64,000 nucleotides of DNA from Pseudomonas cerasi (GCF_900074915.1 NZ_LT222319.1:1237001-1301000), one strand, 5' to 3'; counted from the stretch's first letter, positions 43,371 to 51,901 are shown. Numbers and translations: made by a program. The notes: generated from the sequence alone by a model not told the origin.

Positions 43371-44279
43371 ATGAATCTCGATGATGAGTTTGACGATGAC
43401 CTGGATGCGGAGCGCGTACCCAATCTGGGGATCGTTGCCGAAAGTATTTCGCAGCTCGGCATCGATGTCTTGCTGTCGGGCGAAACCGGCACCGGTAAAG
43501 ACACCACTGCCCGGCGCATTCACAACATGTCCGGGCGCCAGGGGCGCTTCGTCCCGATGAACTGCGCGGCCATTCCGGAATCGCTCGCCGAGAGCGAGCT
43601 GTTCGGGGTGGTGAGTGGAGCCTACACCGGCGCGGACCGTTCTCGAATGGGCTACATCGAAGCGGCGCAGGGTGGAACCTTGTATCTGGATGAGATCGAT
43701 AGCATGCCGCTCGCCCTCCAGGCCAAGCTGCTGAGGGTGCTTGAAACCCGAGCACTGGAGCGTCTGGGCTCGACCTCCACGATCCACCTGGATATCTGTG
43801 TGATTGCGTCGGCTCAGGCCTCTCTGGACGATGCCGTCGAAGAGGGGAAGTTTCGGCGCGACCTGTACTTTCGCCTGAACGTGCTGACCCTCAAACTGCC
43901 GCCGCTGCGCGATCAGCCCGAGCGTATCCTGCCGCTGTTCACTCGGTTTGTGGCGGCGTCTGCCAAAGAACTGAACGTCGCGATTCCCGATGTATGCCCG
44001 TTGCTGCAGCAGGTACTGACGGGGCATCGCTGGCCCGGCAATATCCGCGAGCTCAAGGCCGCTGCAAAGCGTCATGTGTTGGGCTTCCCCTTGCTGGGGG
44101 CTGACTCGCAGACCGAAGAGCACATGGCGTGCGGGCTCAAGTTCCAATTGCGGGCGATCGAAAAGGCCTTGATTCAGCAAGCGCTCAAGCGCCACCGCAA
44201 TTGCATCGACGCGGCCAGCCTGGAGCTCGATATTCCACGTCGTACGCTCTACCGTCGCATCAAGGAATTGGGCATCTGA
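43371..44279 (+). CDS. hrpS: HrpS, sigma-54 enhancer-binding activator
   Basis: This 302-residue partner of HrpR has the same layout: Walker A GETGTGKDT near residue 39, the sigma-54-contacting loop FGVVSGAYTGADRS (Tyr for Phe), Walker B GGTLYLDEIDSM, and a C-terminal Fis-like helix-turn-helix (DAASLELDIPRRTLYRRIKELGI). It lies 45 bases after hrpR with GGAG seven bases before its ATG. HrpS is the target of the anti-activator HrpV, which is encoded at 51171. The two genes are clear tandem paralogues, with strong similarity even at DNA level in the AAA+ region. It is followed directly by the hrp box of the hrpA operon. Confidence 0.97.
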   Translation: MNLDDEFDDDLDAERVPNLGIVAESISQLGIDVLLSGETGTGKDTTARRIHNMSGRQGRFVPMNCAAIPESLAESELFGVVSGAYTGADRSRMGYIEAAQGGTLYLDEIDSMPLALQAKLLRVLETRALERLGSTSTIHLDICVIASAQASLDDAVEEGKFRRDLYFRLNVLTLKLPPLRDQPERILPLFTRFVAASAKELNVAIPDVCPLLQQVLTGHRWPGNIRELKAAAKRHVLGFPLLGADSQTEEHMACGLKFQLRAIEKALIQQALKRHRNCIDAASLELDIPRRTLYRRIKELGI

Positions 44280-44296
44280 TTTTTTGCAGAAGATCT

Positions 44297-44325
44297 GGAA
44301 CCGATTCGCGGACACATGCCACCTA
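44297..44325 (+). promoter_or_regulatory. hrp box upstream of hrpA-hrpZ operon
   Basis: GGAACC at 44297 and CCACCTA at 44319 are separated by 16 bases, a full consensus match 46 bases before the hrpA ATG. It should be one of the strongest HrpL promoters, as pilin is the most abundant Hrp product. Confidence 0.93.
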
Positions 44326-44371
44326 GCTGTACCAAGCAATTACGCTGGTACAGACGAAGGGGTATGACGTT

Positions 44372-44698
44372 ATGACTATCATGAGTTCTCTGGCGGGTGC
44401 GGGTCGCGGTGTAGTCAACACGATCGGTGGTGCCGCTCAGGGCATCAACAGCGTAAAGAGCAGCGCCGACCGTAACGCTGCACTGGTGAGCAACACCGGC
44501 AGCACTGACAGCATCGACGCTACTCGCTCCAGCATCAGCAAAGGCGATGCAAAAAGTGCCGAGCTTGACGGCACCGCGAACGAAGAGAACGGCCTGCTCC
44601 GCGAGTCGAGCATGCTGGCGGGCTTTGAGGACAAGAAAGAGGCGCTTTCCAACCAGATCGTCGCAAGCAAGATCCGGAACTCGGTCGTCCAGTTCTGA
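44372..44698 (+). CDS. hrpA: HrpA, Hrp pilus subunit
   Basis: This 108-residue pilin builds the extracellular Hrp pilus through which effectors travel. It begins MTIMSSLAGAGRGVVNTIGG, is Ser/Ala/Asp-rich in the variable middle, and ends with the conserved helical C-terminus GFEDKKEALSNQIVASKIRNSVVQF that mediates subunit packing. Length and central sequence match the pv. syringae type rather than the longer tomato-type pilin, as far as I remember them. The ATG at 44372 has AAGGGG nine bases upstream. An internal ATG at codon 4 is possible. It is the first gene of the operon with hrpZ. Confidence 0.95.
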   Translation: MTIMSSLAGAGRGVVNTIGGAAQGINSVKSSADRNAALVSNTGSTDSIDATRSSISKGDAKSAELDGTANEENGLLRESSMLAGFEDKKEALSNQIVASKIRNSVVQF

Positions 44699-44707
44699 TT
44701 TCTTGAC

Positions 44708-44729
44708 GCCCCTTCGTACCTGAGGGGGC
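44708..44729 (+). terminator. possible attenuator hairpin between hrpA and hrpZ
   Basis: GCCCC (44708-44712) and GGGGC (44725-44729) can pair around a 12-base loop, followed by CTGCTACTTTTA. The stem is short. It could lower read-through into hrpZ and help explain high pilin relative to harpin output. Confidence 0.3.
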
Positions 44730-44747
44730 TGCTACTTTTAGGAGGTT

Positions 44748-45776
44748 GTGATGCAGAGTCTCAGTCTTAACAGCAGCTCGCTGCAAACCCCGGCAATGGC
44801 TCTTGTCCTGGTACGTCCTGAAGCCGAGACGACTGGCAGTACGTCGAGCAAGGCGCTTCAGGAAGTTGTCGTGAAGCTGGCCGAGGAACTGATGCGCAAT
44901 GGTCAACTCGACGACAGCTCGCCATTGGGCAAACTGCTGGCCAAGTCGATGGCCGCGGATGGCAAGGCGGGCGGCGGTATTGAGGATGTCATCGCTGCGC
45001 TGGACAAGCTGATCCATGAAAAGCTCGGTGACAACTTCGGCGCGTCTGCGGACAGCGCCTCGGGTACCGGACAGCAGGACCTGATGACTCAGGTGCTCAA
45101 TGGCCTGGCCAAGTCGATGCTCGATGATCTTCTGACCAAGCAGGATGGCGGGACAAGCTTCTCCGAAGACGATATGCCGATGCTGAACAAGATCGCGCAG
45201 TTCATGGATGACAATCCCGCACAGTTTCCCAAGCCGGACTCGGGCTCCTGGGTGAACGAACTCAAGGAAGACAACTTCCTTGATGGCGACGAAACGGCTG
45301 CGTTCCGTTCGGCACTCGACATCATTGGCCAGCAACTGGGTAATCAGCAGAGTGACACTGGCAGTCTGGCAGGGACGGGTGGAGGTCTGGGCACTCCGAG
45401 CAGTTTTTCCAACAACTCGTCCGTGACGGGTGATCCGCTGATCGACGCCAATACCGGTCCCGGTGACAGCGGCAATACCCGTGGTGAAGCGGGGCAACTG
45501 ATCGGCGAGCTTATCGACCGTGGCCTGCAATCGGTATTGGCCGGTGGTGGACTGGGCACACCCGTAAACACCCCGCAGACCGGTACGTCGGCGAATGGCG
45601 GACAGTCCGCTCAGGATCTTGATCAGTTGCTGGGCGGCTTGCTGCTCAAGGGCCTGGAGGCAACGCTCAAGGATGCCGGGCAAACAGGCACCGACGTGCA
45701 GTCGAGCGCTGCGCAAATCGCCACCTTGCTGGTCAGTACGCTGCTGCAAGGCACCCGCAATCAGGCTGCGGCCTGA
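44748..45776 (+). CDS. hrpZ: HrpZ harpin
   Basis: This 342-residue harpin is secreted through the Hrp pilus and acts outside the plant cell membrane, eliciting the hypersensitive response and aiding translocation. It shows the standard features: glycine- and serine-rich, no cysteine, heat-stable composition. It has a leucine-rich amphipathic helix ([19 protein letters not shown]) and two GGGLGTP motifs near residues 208 and 265. The C-terminal [15 protein letters not shown] helix is associated with oligomerisation. As remembered, it is nearly identical to the pv. syringae protein, which is the best lineage marker in the window. GGAGG lies seven bases before the ATG. Confidence 0.96.
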   Translation: MMQSLSLNSSSLQTPAMALVLVRPEAETTGSTSSKALQEVVVKLAEELMRNGQLDDSSPLGKLLAKSMAADGKAGGGIEDVIAALDKLIHEKLGDNFGASADSASGTGQQDLMTQVLNGLAKSMLDDLLTKQDGGTSFSEDDMPMLNKIAQFMDDNPAQFPKPDSGSWVNELKEDNFLDGDETAAFRSALDIIGQQLGNQQSDTGSLAGTGGGLGTPSSFSNNSSVTGDPLIDANTGPGDSGNTRGEAGQLIGELIDRGLQSVLAGGGLGTPVNTPQTGTSANGGQSAQDLDQLLGGLLLKGLEATLKDAGQTGTDVQSSAAQIATLLVSTLLQGTRNQAAA

Positions 45777-45803
45777 CCGACAACCGCCTGACGGAGAACT
45801 CAC

Positions 45804-46178
45804 GTGACCATTTCCCACCTTGGTAATGTTAAAAGCATCTCGCCGGAACTCGGGCAGGATGTGCCACAGGGGCTCGTTTCAGAACCGGCCCAGGCGGATG
45901 TCGACATCTTCACCGCTGCCACGCAGCCGGACGGCGTTTCAAGTGGAGCGCCGCTTTCCGAGCATATCGCCAGCGCAATTTCCGGCGGTCTGGGCGAAAC
46001 CGAAAAAATGTCTCAGCAAGCGATGCGGTCGATGAAGAAAGCCTCCGGGACTGGAGACGCGCTGGATATCGCGGCGATGACCAGAACCTTGTCGCAATGC
46101 TCGTTGCAGACTGCGCTCACCACCAAGGTGGTGAGCAAGACTGCGCAGGCGCTCGACAAGCTGACTAACTTGCAGTAG
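45804..46178 (+). CDS. hrpB: HrpB, inner-rod-type type III component
   Basis: This 124-residue protein starts at a GTG with GGAG seven bases upstream. It contains SEHIASAISGGLGETEKMSQQAMRSMKK and a C-terminal amphipathic helix (TALTTKVVSKTAQALDKLTNLQ) like inner-rod (SctI) proteins. It should polymerise inside the needle base under the HrpA pilus and is required for secretion. It lies between hrpZ and hrcJ with gaps of 27 and 8 bases, fully within the hrpZ operon. The N-terminal third is low in recognisable structure. Confidence 0.92.
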   Translation: MTISHLGNVKSISPELGQDVPQGLVSEPAQADVDIFTAATQPDGVSSGAPLSEHIASAISGGLGETEKMSQQAMRSMKKASGTGDALDIAAMTRTLSQCSLQTALTTKVVSKTAQALDKLTNLQ

Positions 46179-46186
46179 AGGTTTCC

Positions 46187-46993
46187 GTGAAATTTCTGAG
46201 CGCAGGGCTGTTGCTGATTTGCATGGTGTTGCTCGGCGGCTGCAGTGATGAAACCGATCTGTTCACCGGCCTGTCCGAGCAGGACTCCAACGAGGTCGTT
46301 GCGCGCCTTGCCGATCAGCATATCGACGCGCGCAAACGTCTGGAAAAAACCGGCGTTGTCGTCACCGTCGCCACAAGCGACATGAACCGCGCCGTCAGGG
46401 TGCTCAACGCTGCCGGCCTGCCACGTCAGTCCCGCGCCAGTCTGGGGGATATCTTCAAGAAAGAAGGGGTCATTTCGACCCCGCTCGAAGAGCGCGCCCG
46501 CTACATCTATGCCCTGTCTCAGGAACTCGAAGCGACACTTTCGCAGATAGACGGCGTCATCGTGGCCAGGGTGCACGTGGTACTTCCGGAACGCATCGCA
46601 CCGGGCGAACCGGTGCAACCTGCTTCTGCTGCGGTGTTCATCAAACACTCCGCAGCGCTTGACCCGGACAGCGTGCGCGGACGCATTCAGCAGATGGTCG
46701 CCAGCAGTATCCCCGGTATGTCGACGCAAGCGGCAGAATCGAAAAAGTTTTCCATTGTGTTCGTACCGGCTACCGAGTTTCAGGAAACCACACAGTGGGT
46801 CAGTTTCGGACCGTTCAAGCTGGACAGCGCCAATCTGCCGTTCTGGAACCTGATGCTCTGGCTGGTGCCGGCTGGCTTGGCGGTATTGCTGCTGATCACC
46901 GCGCTGCTGTTGCGCAGTGACTGGCGCGCCTCAGTGCTGAGGCGGATCGGCTTTGCCGGCCGGAGTCGCTCGACCGTACCGGCGCGCGCGTGA
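46187..46993 (+). CDS. hrcJ: HrcJ, inner-membrane ring lipoprotein (SctJ)
   Basis: This 268-residue YscJ/FliF-family lipoprotein has a lipobox LLGGC with the lipidated cysteine at residue 19. Ring-building motif domains follow (GLSEQDSNEVVARLADQHIDA; VARVHVVLPER). One C-terminal membrane helix is NLMLWLVPAGLAVLLLITALLL near 224-245, followed by a basic tail. It forms the inner-membrane ring with HrpQ. The start is GTG at 46187, nine bases after the hrpB stop, and the stop overlaps the hrpD start. All hallmarks of the family are present. Confidence 0.96.
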   Translation: MKFLSAGLLLICMVLLGGCSDETDLFTGLSEQDSNEVVARLADQHIDARKRLEKTGVVVTVATSDMNRAVRVLNAAGLPRQSRASLGDIFKKEGVISTPLEERARYIYALSQELEATLSQIDGVIVARVHVVLPERIAPGEPVQPASAAVFIKHSAALDPDSVRGRIQQMVASSIPGMSTQAAESKKFSIVFVPATEFQETTQWVSFGPFKLDSANLPFWNLMLWLVPAGLAVLLLITALLLRSDWRASVLRRIGFAGRSRSTVPARA

Positions 46994-47520
46994 TGGACCT
47001 GACCGCCGAGGACTATTGGACTCAGTGGTGGTGCAATCCCTGGCCATGGGCGCATCCGGGCTGGCAAAGCCGGTTCGCCGAGCGCTGCGGACTGCCCGTC
47101 AGCGACTGTGAAGCCCTTATGGTCAGCCGTCACAGTGTGTTCCTGCAGAGTATCGGCATCACGCCAAGTCAACCGCCAATGCCTGCGGAGCCTGTTTTGA
47201 ACTGGCTGGCACTGACGCCCGTGCAGCGTGATCAGGCGCTGGATCTGGCGCAGCGCATCTGTTTTTCTCGTAACGAAAGCGACGGCCATGACGGGCAGTG
47301 GTGCTGGGCGCTGACCAAAGCGTTGCGCCCCGGTGTCTGGCTGGAGCTGGAGCGTGAAGATGCGCGCTTGCTGTTGGGTGCCTGGCTCGGGCCTGAGTAT
47401 TGGTCGCGATTGCGTCTGGCCTGGGCGCCCGATGAGGTCGCCGACAGACCTTGCGCGGCCCCCGAAAATAAACTTCAGACGTTGTGGCAGGCTGTTCTAT
47501 GGCGTGTCACCGCGACCTGA
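46993..47520 (+). CDS. hrpD: HrpD (SctK-like cytoplasmic component)
   Basis: This 175-residue protein of the SctK-like (YscK/HrpD) group is rich in tryptophan at the N-terminus (MDLTAEDYWTQWWCNPWPWAHPGW). It is otherwise helical, with conserved LALTPVQRDQALDLAQRICFSR. It is thought to link the sorting platform to the inner ring. I use the ATG at 46993, overlapping the hrcJ TGA. A GTG one codon upstream would add one residue. It sits between hrcJ and hrpE as in other Hrc-Hrp1 clusters, which is strong support for so variable a protein. Confidence 0.9.
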   Translation: MDLTAEDYWTQWWCNPWPWAHPGWQSRFAERCGLPVSDCEALMVSRHSVFLQSIGITPSQPPMPAEPVLNWLALTPVQRDQALDLAQRICFSRNESDGHDGQWCWALTKALRPGVWLELEREDARLLLGAWLGPEYWSRLRLAWAPDEVADRPCAAPENKLQTLWQAVLWRVTAT

Positions 47521-47553
47521 GTATCCGCTCCTCTCTGCACCAGGAACTCTCCC

Positions 47554-48135
47554 ATGCTTGCCAAACGCAGTATTACTTTGACTGCCGACGCAGTGCTGCC
47601 CGAGCCGGTATTGCGCCGTGAAGACATCGCCAACAGTTTGCTGGCTCGCGACATTCTGACTGACGCGCGCCGTCAGGCTGAGCAACTGCTGGTGCTTGAG
47701 CAGGCTAAAGCCGATCATCGGCATCAGGAGGCGCTTGCGCAGTTCTGGGAGCGTGCCAATGCCTTTCTGGACGAGCTGCACGTTCAGCGCGAAGCCTTGC
47801 AGCAGCAGGCCATGACTGCTGCAGAGGAACTGCTGACTGAGGCATTGTGCCAGTTGCTCGACGAAACAACCCTTGCCGAGCGCGCTCGGGCACTGGTCAG
47901 GAACCTGGCAGCCAGTCAGCTCAACGAAGCAGTGGCCACACTCAGCGTTCATCCGGAGATGGCCGAGCCGGTCGCCGAATGGTTGGCAGAGAGCCGTTTT
48001 GCCGAGCACTGGGAGCTCAAGCGCGATGCGACGCTGACCACCGAAAGCCTGCGCCTGAGCGACGCCAACGGCGCTTTCGAAATCGATTGGGCAACCCTGC
48101 GCAATGGGCTGGCAGGCGCGGAGCCAGCTGCCTGA
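47554..48135 (+). CDS. hrpE: HrpE (HrcL/SctL), ATPase stator
   Basis: This 193-residue SctL/FliH-family protein has a long Gln/Glu/Ala-rich helix (LTDARRQAEQLLVLEQAKADHRHQEALAQFWERAN) and a C-terminal domain with VHPEMAEPVAEWL and CLRLSDANGAFEIDWATLRNGL-like strands. It should hold the HrcN ATPase at the cytoplasmic face of the export gate and limit its activity. It is the last gene of the hrpA-Z-B-hrcJ-hrpD-E operon. The hrp box of the next operon starts 22 bases after its stop, leaving no room for a strong terminator, so read-through into hrpF is likely. Confidence 0.93.
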   Translation: MLAKRSITLTADAVLPEPVLRREDIANSLLARDILTDARRQAEQLLVLEQAKADHRHQEALAQFWERANAFLDELHVQREALQQQAMTAAEELLTEALCQLLDETTLAERARALVRNLAASQLNEAVATLSVHPEMAEPVAEWLAESRFAEHWELKRDATLTTESLRLSDANGAFEIDWATLRNGLAGAEPAA

Positions 48136-48157
48136 AACAGACTCTTGCGGCGAAAAT

Positions 48158-48186
48158 GGAACCGCTCCACCTGTTTGCTCCACTCA
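48158..48186 (+). promoter_or_regulatory. hrp box upstream of hrpF-hrcC operon
   Basis: GGAACC at 48158 and CCACTCA at 48180 are separated by 16 bases, a full consensus match 32 bases before the hrpF ATG. Confidence 0.92.
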
Positions 48187-48218
48187 AGGTTTGAACCTTT
48201 CTGCTGGAGTATCAGGAC

Positions 48219-48443
48219 ATGATAAATTTCAAATCCCTGCAAAATAACCTCGATTCCACGCTCACTCGCGCGTTGTCCGACGTGGATGACGTGCTGGACG
48301 GGGGCAATGGGCATTTCACCGCCGACGACATCGATGCCTTCAGTGAGGCGAGCCAGCAGGCTGCGGTCAGCTCCAACATCGCTGATCAATGCCAGCAGGC
48401 TGGTTATAAAATGACCAAAAATGTCATCGATGGATTTCAGTGA
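48219..48443 (+). CDS. hrpF: HrpF, small type III pilin co-chaperone-like protein
   Basis: This 74-residue protein (MINFKSLQNNLDSTLTRALS... to TKNVIDGFQ) resembles both HrpA-type small helical subunits and needle co-chaperones. In P. syringae, HrpF affects pilin (HrpA) stability and secretion. It is the first gene of the operon, directly after the hrp box, with an AGGA ribosome-binding site (TATCAGGACATG). Its 3' end overlaps hrpG in another frame, so the two proteins should be made together, consistent with a heteromeric chaperone. No membrane segment or signal is seen. Confidence 0.92.
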   Translation: MINFKSLQNNLDSTLTRALSDVDDVLDGGNGHFTADDIDAFSEASQQAAVSSNIADQCQQAGYKMTKNVIDGFQ

Positions 48444-48861
48444 GTTCGAGGAGGTCGTCGGCCTGTGGCGTGATCAGCGTCCGGCGAGCCCGCTCGACTG
48501 CTGGGTCGACGACGCCAACGCACGGCTGGAAATGGTGGGTGGCGGAGTCCGTTGCAGCATCGAATTACTCGACCCCTATGACGCCAACGACCCTCAGCGT
48601 ATCGAAGCATTGCTCAGTCACGGCGGTGCCAGCCTGGCGTGTGCCTGTGACGGCGCGTTCGCCATCGATCCGCAAACGCGCTGCATGGTGCTGGTCAGCT
48701 GGATGCCTGGCCCCTGCGGCCTTGCCGATCTGCTGAACCGTCTGGAAAGCCTGGCCAATCAGCGCGCGGCCTTGCTCAGCCTGATGCACACCACTCTGGT
48801 CAATTCCGTGCCCGCCTTAGCCGGGCGCACGACCCTCAATCACCGGCAACCGGGAGTTTGA
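48421..48861 (+). CDS. hrpG: HrpG, chaperone-like regulator of HrpV
   Basis: This 146-residue protein has the class I chaperone pattern (FEEVVGLWRDQRPASPLDCWVDDANARLEMVGGGVRCSIELLDP, then CDGAFAIDPQTRCMVLVSWMPG and a C-terminal helix). In P. syringae, HrpG binds HrpV and so frees HrpS, linking secretion status to hrpL expression. The start is taken at the first ATG (48421). An ATG three codons later (MDFSEF) is equally plausible, and both overlap hrpF. The gene ends one base before hrcC. It is unrelated to the Xanthomonas response regulator of the same name. Confidence 0.92.
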   Translation: MSSMDFSEFEEVVGLWRDQRPASPLDCWVDDANARLEMVGGGVRCSIELLDPYDANDPQRIEALLSHGGASLACACDGAFAIDPQTRCMVLVSWMPGPCGLADLLNRLESLANQRAALLSLMHTTLVNSVPALAGRTTLNHRQPGV

Positions 48862-48862
48862 A

Positions 48863-50968
48863 ATGCGCAAGGCCTTGATGTGGTTGCCTTTATTGTTGAT
48901 CGGGCTGTCCCCCGCCACGTGGGCGGTGACCCCCGAAGCCTGGAAACATACGGCTTACGCCTACGATGCCCGGCAGACCGAGCTGGCGACAGCGCTGGCC
49001 GACTTCGCCAAGGAATTCGGCATGGCGCTGGACATGCCGCCCATCCCGGGAGTCCTCGATGACCGGATACGCGCCCAGAGCCCGGAAGAGTTTCTCGACC
49101 GTCTGGGCCAGGAATATCACTTCCAGTGGTTTGTGTATAACGACACGTTGTACGTCAGCCCCTCCAGCGAGCACACCTCGGCACGCATCGAAGTGTCCTC
49201 CGACGCGGTGGATGACCTGCAGACTGCCTTGACCGATGTGGGGCTGCTGGACAAGCGCTTCGGTTGGGGGGTATTGCCGAACGAAGGCGTGGTTCTGGTT
49301 CGCGGCCCGGCAAAATATGTGGAACTGGTGCGCGATTACAGCAAGAAAGTCGAAGCGCCGGAAAAGGGCGACAAGCAGGACGTCATCGTATTTCCGCTCA
49401 AGTACGCCAGTGCTGCGGACCGCACCATTCGCTATCGCGATCAACAACTGGTGGTCGCCGGTGTCGCCAGCATTCTCCAGGATTTGCTGGATACCCGTTC
49501 TCATGGCGGGTCCATCAATGGTATGGATCTGCTGGGGCGAGGCGGTCGCGGTAACGGTCTGGCGGGCGGTGGCAGCCCGGACGCTCCGAGTCTGCCAATG
49601 AGCTCCAGCGGCCTCGATACCAATGCGTTGGAGCAGGGCCTCGACCAGGTGCTGCACTATGGTGGCGGCGGCAGCAAAAGCAGTGGAAAAAGTCGCTCTG
49701 GCGGGCGGGCCAACATCCGTGTAACCGCCGATGTCCGTAACAATGCCGTGCTGATCTACGACTTGCCCTCGCGCAAGGCCATGTACGAAAAGCTCATCAA
49801 AGAGCTGGATGTTTCGCGCAACCTGATCGAAATCGACGCCGTGATTCTCGACATCGATCGCAACGAGCTGGCAGAACTGTCCAGCCGCTGGAACTTCAAT
49901 GCCGGGAGTGTCAACGGGGGCGCCAACATGTTCGACGCTGGCACCAGCTCCACCCTGTTCATTCAGAACGCCGGCAAGTTCGCTGCCGAACTGCATGCGC
50001 TGGAAGGTAACGGCTCGGCGTCGGTGATCGGCAACCCGTCCATTCTTACCCTTGAAAACCAGCCGGCCGTGATCGACTTCAGTCGCACCGAATACCTCAC
50101 CGCGACCTCGGAACGCGTGGCCAATATCGAGCCCATCACCGCAGGCACCAGTCTGCAGGTGACTCCGCGCTCGCTGGATCACGATGGCAAGCCTCAGGTG
50201 CAACTGATCGTCGATATCGAGGATGGTCAGATCGACATCTCCGACATCAATGACACGCAGCCAAGTGTGCGCAAAGGCAATGTCAGTACCCAGGCCGTCA
50301 TAGCCGAGCACGGTTCGCTGGTCATCGGTGGTTTCCATGGTCTTGAAGCCAACGACAAGGTCCACAAGGTTCCGTTGCTGGGCGACATTCCCTACATCGG
50401 CAAGCTGCTGTTCCAGTCACGCAGCCGTGAACTGAGCCAGCGCGAGCGCCTGTTCATCCTGACGCCAAGACTGATTGGCGATCAGGTCAACCCGGCTCGC
50501 TATGTGCAGAACGGCAACCCTCACGACGTCGATGATCAGATGAAAAGGATCAAGGAACGGCGTGACGGCGGTGAGCTGCCTACCCGTGGCGACATTCAGA
50601 AAGTCTTCACGCAGATGGTTGATGGCGCTGCGCCAGAGGGCATGCATGATGGCGAAACACTGCCCTTTGAAACCGACAGCCTGTGTGACCCGGGCCAGGG
50701 CCTGAGCCTCGATGGCCAGCGCTCGCAATGGTATGCCCGCAAGGACTGGGGTGTGGCTGTCGTGGTCGCGCGCAACAATACCGACAAACCGGTGCGGATC
50801 GACGAGAGTCGCTGCGGTGGTCGCTGGGTCATCGGCGTCGCCGCCTGGCCCCATGCATGGCTGCAACCGGGCGAGGAAAGCGAAGTGTATATCGCGGTAC
50901 GTCAGCCACAGATATCGAAAATGGCCAAAGAGAGCCGGCCATCACTGCTCCGGGGGGCAAAGCCATGA
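48863..50968 (+). CDS. hrcC: HrcC, outer-membrane secretin (SctC)
   Basis: This is a 701-residue secretin. It has a Sec signal (MRKALMWLPLLLIGLSPATWA), N-terminal N-domains (ELATALADFAKEFGMALDMP; VDDLQTALTDVGLLD) and a Gly/Ser-rich insert near residues 220-280. The pore-forming secretin domain is at ~300-550 (IEIDAVILDIDRNEL, GSASVIGNPSILTLENQPAVIDF, VPLLGDIPYIGKLLFQS). A C-terminal ~150-residue extension follows that would bind a pilotin-like partner. It forms the outer ring through which the pilus passes. The stop overlaps the start of hrpT (ATGA), a small lipoprotein gene, consistent with joint assembly. Confidence 0.97.
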   Translation: MRKALMWLPLLLIGLSPATWAVTPEAWKHTAYAYDARQTELATALADFAKEFGMALDMPPIPGVLDDRIRAQSPEEFLDRLGQEYHFQWFVYNDTLYVSPSSEHTSARIEVSSDAVDDLQTALTDVGLLDKRFGWGVLPNEGVVLVRGPAKYVELVRDYSKKVEAPEKGDKQDVIVFPLKYASAADRTIRYRDQQLVVAGVASILQDLLDTRSHGGSINGMDLLGRGGRGNGLAGGGSPDAPSLPMSSSGLDTNALEQGLDQVLHYGGGGSKSSGKSRSGGRANIRVTADVRNNAVLIYDLPSRKAMYEKLIKELDVSRNLIEIDAVILDIDRNELAELSSRWNFNAGSVNGGANMFDAGTSSTLFIQNAGKFAAELHALEGNGSASVIGNPSILTLENQPAVIDFSRTEYLTATSERVANIEPITAGTSLQVTPRSLDHDGKPQVQLIVDIEDGQIDISDINDTQPSVRKGNVSTQAVIAEHGSLVIGGFHGLEANDKVHKVPLLGDIPYIGKLLFQSRSRELSQRERLFILTPRLIGDQVNPARYVQNGNPHDVDDQMKRIKERRDGGELPTRGDIQKVFTQMVDGAAPEGMHDGETLPFETDSLCDPGQGLSLDGQRSQWYARKDWGVAVVVARNNTDKPVRIDESRCGGRWVIGVAAWPHAWLQPGEESEVYIAVRQPQISKMAKESRPSLLRGAKP

Positions 50969-51168
50969 AGATCAGCAGCGTTGCAGTCGTGTTGGTGGTG
51001 TTCGCTACCCTGACCGGTTGCGCCACCCACGGTTGTTCGGGAACTGCCTGCAAACGCCCGGACTCCACCAGCCGCGAACTGGTCATCTGGTGGCCTCCGG
51101 ACATGCGTGACGGTCTTGACGACCAGGACCACGAGCGTGATTACACCGTCGTGAAGTTAAGGGACTAG
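50965..51168 (+). CDS. hrpT: HrpT, outer-membrane lipoprotein
   Basis: This 67-residue lipoprotein has signal MKISSVAVVLVVFATLTGC with the lipobox cysteine at residue 19, followed by a short polar domain with three further cysteines-in-context (THGCSGTACKRPD) and ending DYTVVKLRD. HrpT is required for type III secretion in P. syringae and is thought to assist HrcC in the outer membrane. Its ATG overlaps the hrcC stop and its stop is two bases before hrpV. A longer in-frame extension upstream lies inside hrcC and is not needed. Confidence 0.92.
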   Translation: MKISSVAVVLVVFATLTGCATHGCSGTACKRPDSTSRELVIWWPPDMRDGLDDQDHERDYTVVKLRD

Positions 51169-51170
51169 AC

Positions 51171-51518
51171 ATGATCGAGGTCGAGGAGAAAACAGCGTTC
51201 TACTACAACGTTGCGGCGCAGAGTCCTGCGGTCTGGCCGGTGGCAAACGGAGTGTCTTTCGTCAGCCGGCGCGAGCATCATGACTGGGGCATTGCGCTGC
51301 ACATCGAGGGTCGAGCGCTGCGTCCCGAACAACTCAGAGAGGCGCTGCAACTGAGGTTTTCACAAGCCGAACGATTCAATGACTACTTTCTGTTCCTGGA
51401 TATGCGGCGTGATTTCGTGGTGTGGCACGCGGTGAGCGACGCCCCGTATGCCGTCACCAACCTGGATGATATCCGGCGAAACGAGCTGATACTGGCAGGC
51501 CTGGATCATCTGGCTTAG
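51171..51518 (+). CDS. hrpV: HrpV, anti-activator of HrpS
   Basis: This 115-residue cytoplasmic protein (MIEVEEKTAFYYNVAAQSPA... ending LILAGLDHLA) binds HrpS in P. syringae and blocks activation of hrpL, with HrpG as antagonist. It is the last gene of the hrpF-G-hrcC-hrpT-V operon, two bases after hrpT. A strong Rho-independent terminator follows 22 bases after the stop. No known DNA-binding motif is visible, which fits a protein-protein mode of action. Identity rests on sequence memory and on its fixed place in the operon. Confidence 0.94.
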   Translation: MIEVEEKTAFYYNVAAQSPAVWPVANGVSFVSRREHHDWGIALHIEGRALRPEQLREALQLRFSQAERFNDYFLFLDMRRDFVVWHAVSDAPYAVTNLDDIRRNELILAGLDHLA

Positions 51519-51540
51519 GAGATAACACCCGAGTGAAAAG

Positions 51541-51572
51541 AAGACCGCCCCATCTGGGGCGGTCTTTTTTTG
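51541..51572. terminator. Rho-independent terminator after hrpV
   Basis: AAGACCGCCCC and GGGGCGGTCTT form a perfect 11-bp stem with a four-base loop (ATCT), directly followed by a T-run. It closes the hrpF-V operon. Confidence 0.95.
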
Positions 51573-51601
51573 CGCAGATGCAATCCAAAAGCATCAGGCA
51601 G

Positions 51602-51901
51602 TTACTGGTCATGCGGAGCTCGGTCGGTTTTCGACACTGCACAGCTGTCACCCCGGCAGCGAGCACTGCCATCAGGATGGGACGACCAGGCCAACTGCGG
51701 ACGCCAGCGATAAAAAAGACCATAGCCGAGATCAAGCAGCGGACTGGTCAAGCGCCATGGCAACGGCGCAGCCCCGACATCCAGGCCGACAATGGGCAAT
51801 GCAGCCTGGTATGACCCGGTATGACTCTGTCTGTGATTCATGCAGGCTTCGACGACCACGAGATAACGTCGGTTGAGGTCACTTGGCTGGAAGGGTACGC
51901 G
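51602..51901 (-). pseudogene. unrecognised coding remnant between hrcU and hrpV
   Basis: In the 345 bases between the hrpV terminator and the hrcU stop, the minus strand has one frame open from at least 51901 to a TAA at 51602. It reads VPFQPSDLNRRYLVVVEA at its start, then PLPWRLTSPLLDLGYGLFYRW, and has CRGDSCAV near the end, with reasonable Pseudomonas codon use. It has no good start codon or ribosome-binding site; the only candidate is a GTG at 51859. The pattern faintly resembles the C-terminal part of DUF393 (YuxK-like) proteins. I read it as the decayed 3' end of a gene that followed hrcU. It could also be a short non-coding spacer that is open by chance. Confidence 0.3.

Noticed and set aside
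42615..44339. 574-codon minus-strand frame across hrpR and hrpS
   Set aside because: It mirrors two tandem paralogues with the same codon bias. The sense frames carry complete AAA+ and helix-turn-helix motifs.
48890..50365. 491-codon minus-strand frame over hrcC
   Set aside because: It is antisense to an unambiguous secretin and has no domain of its own.
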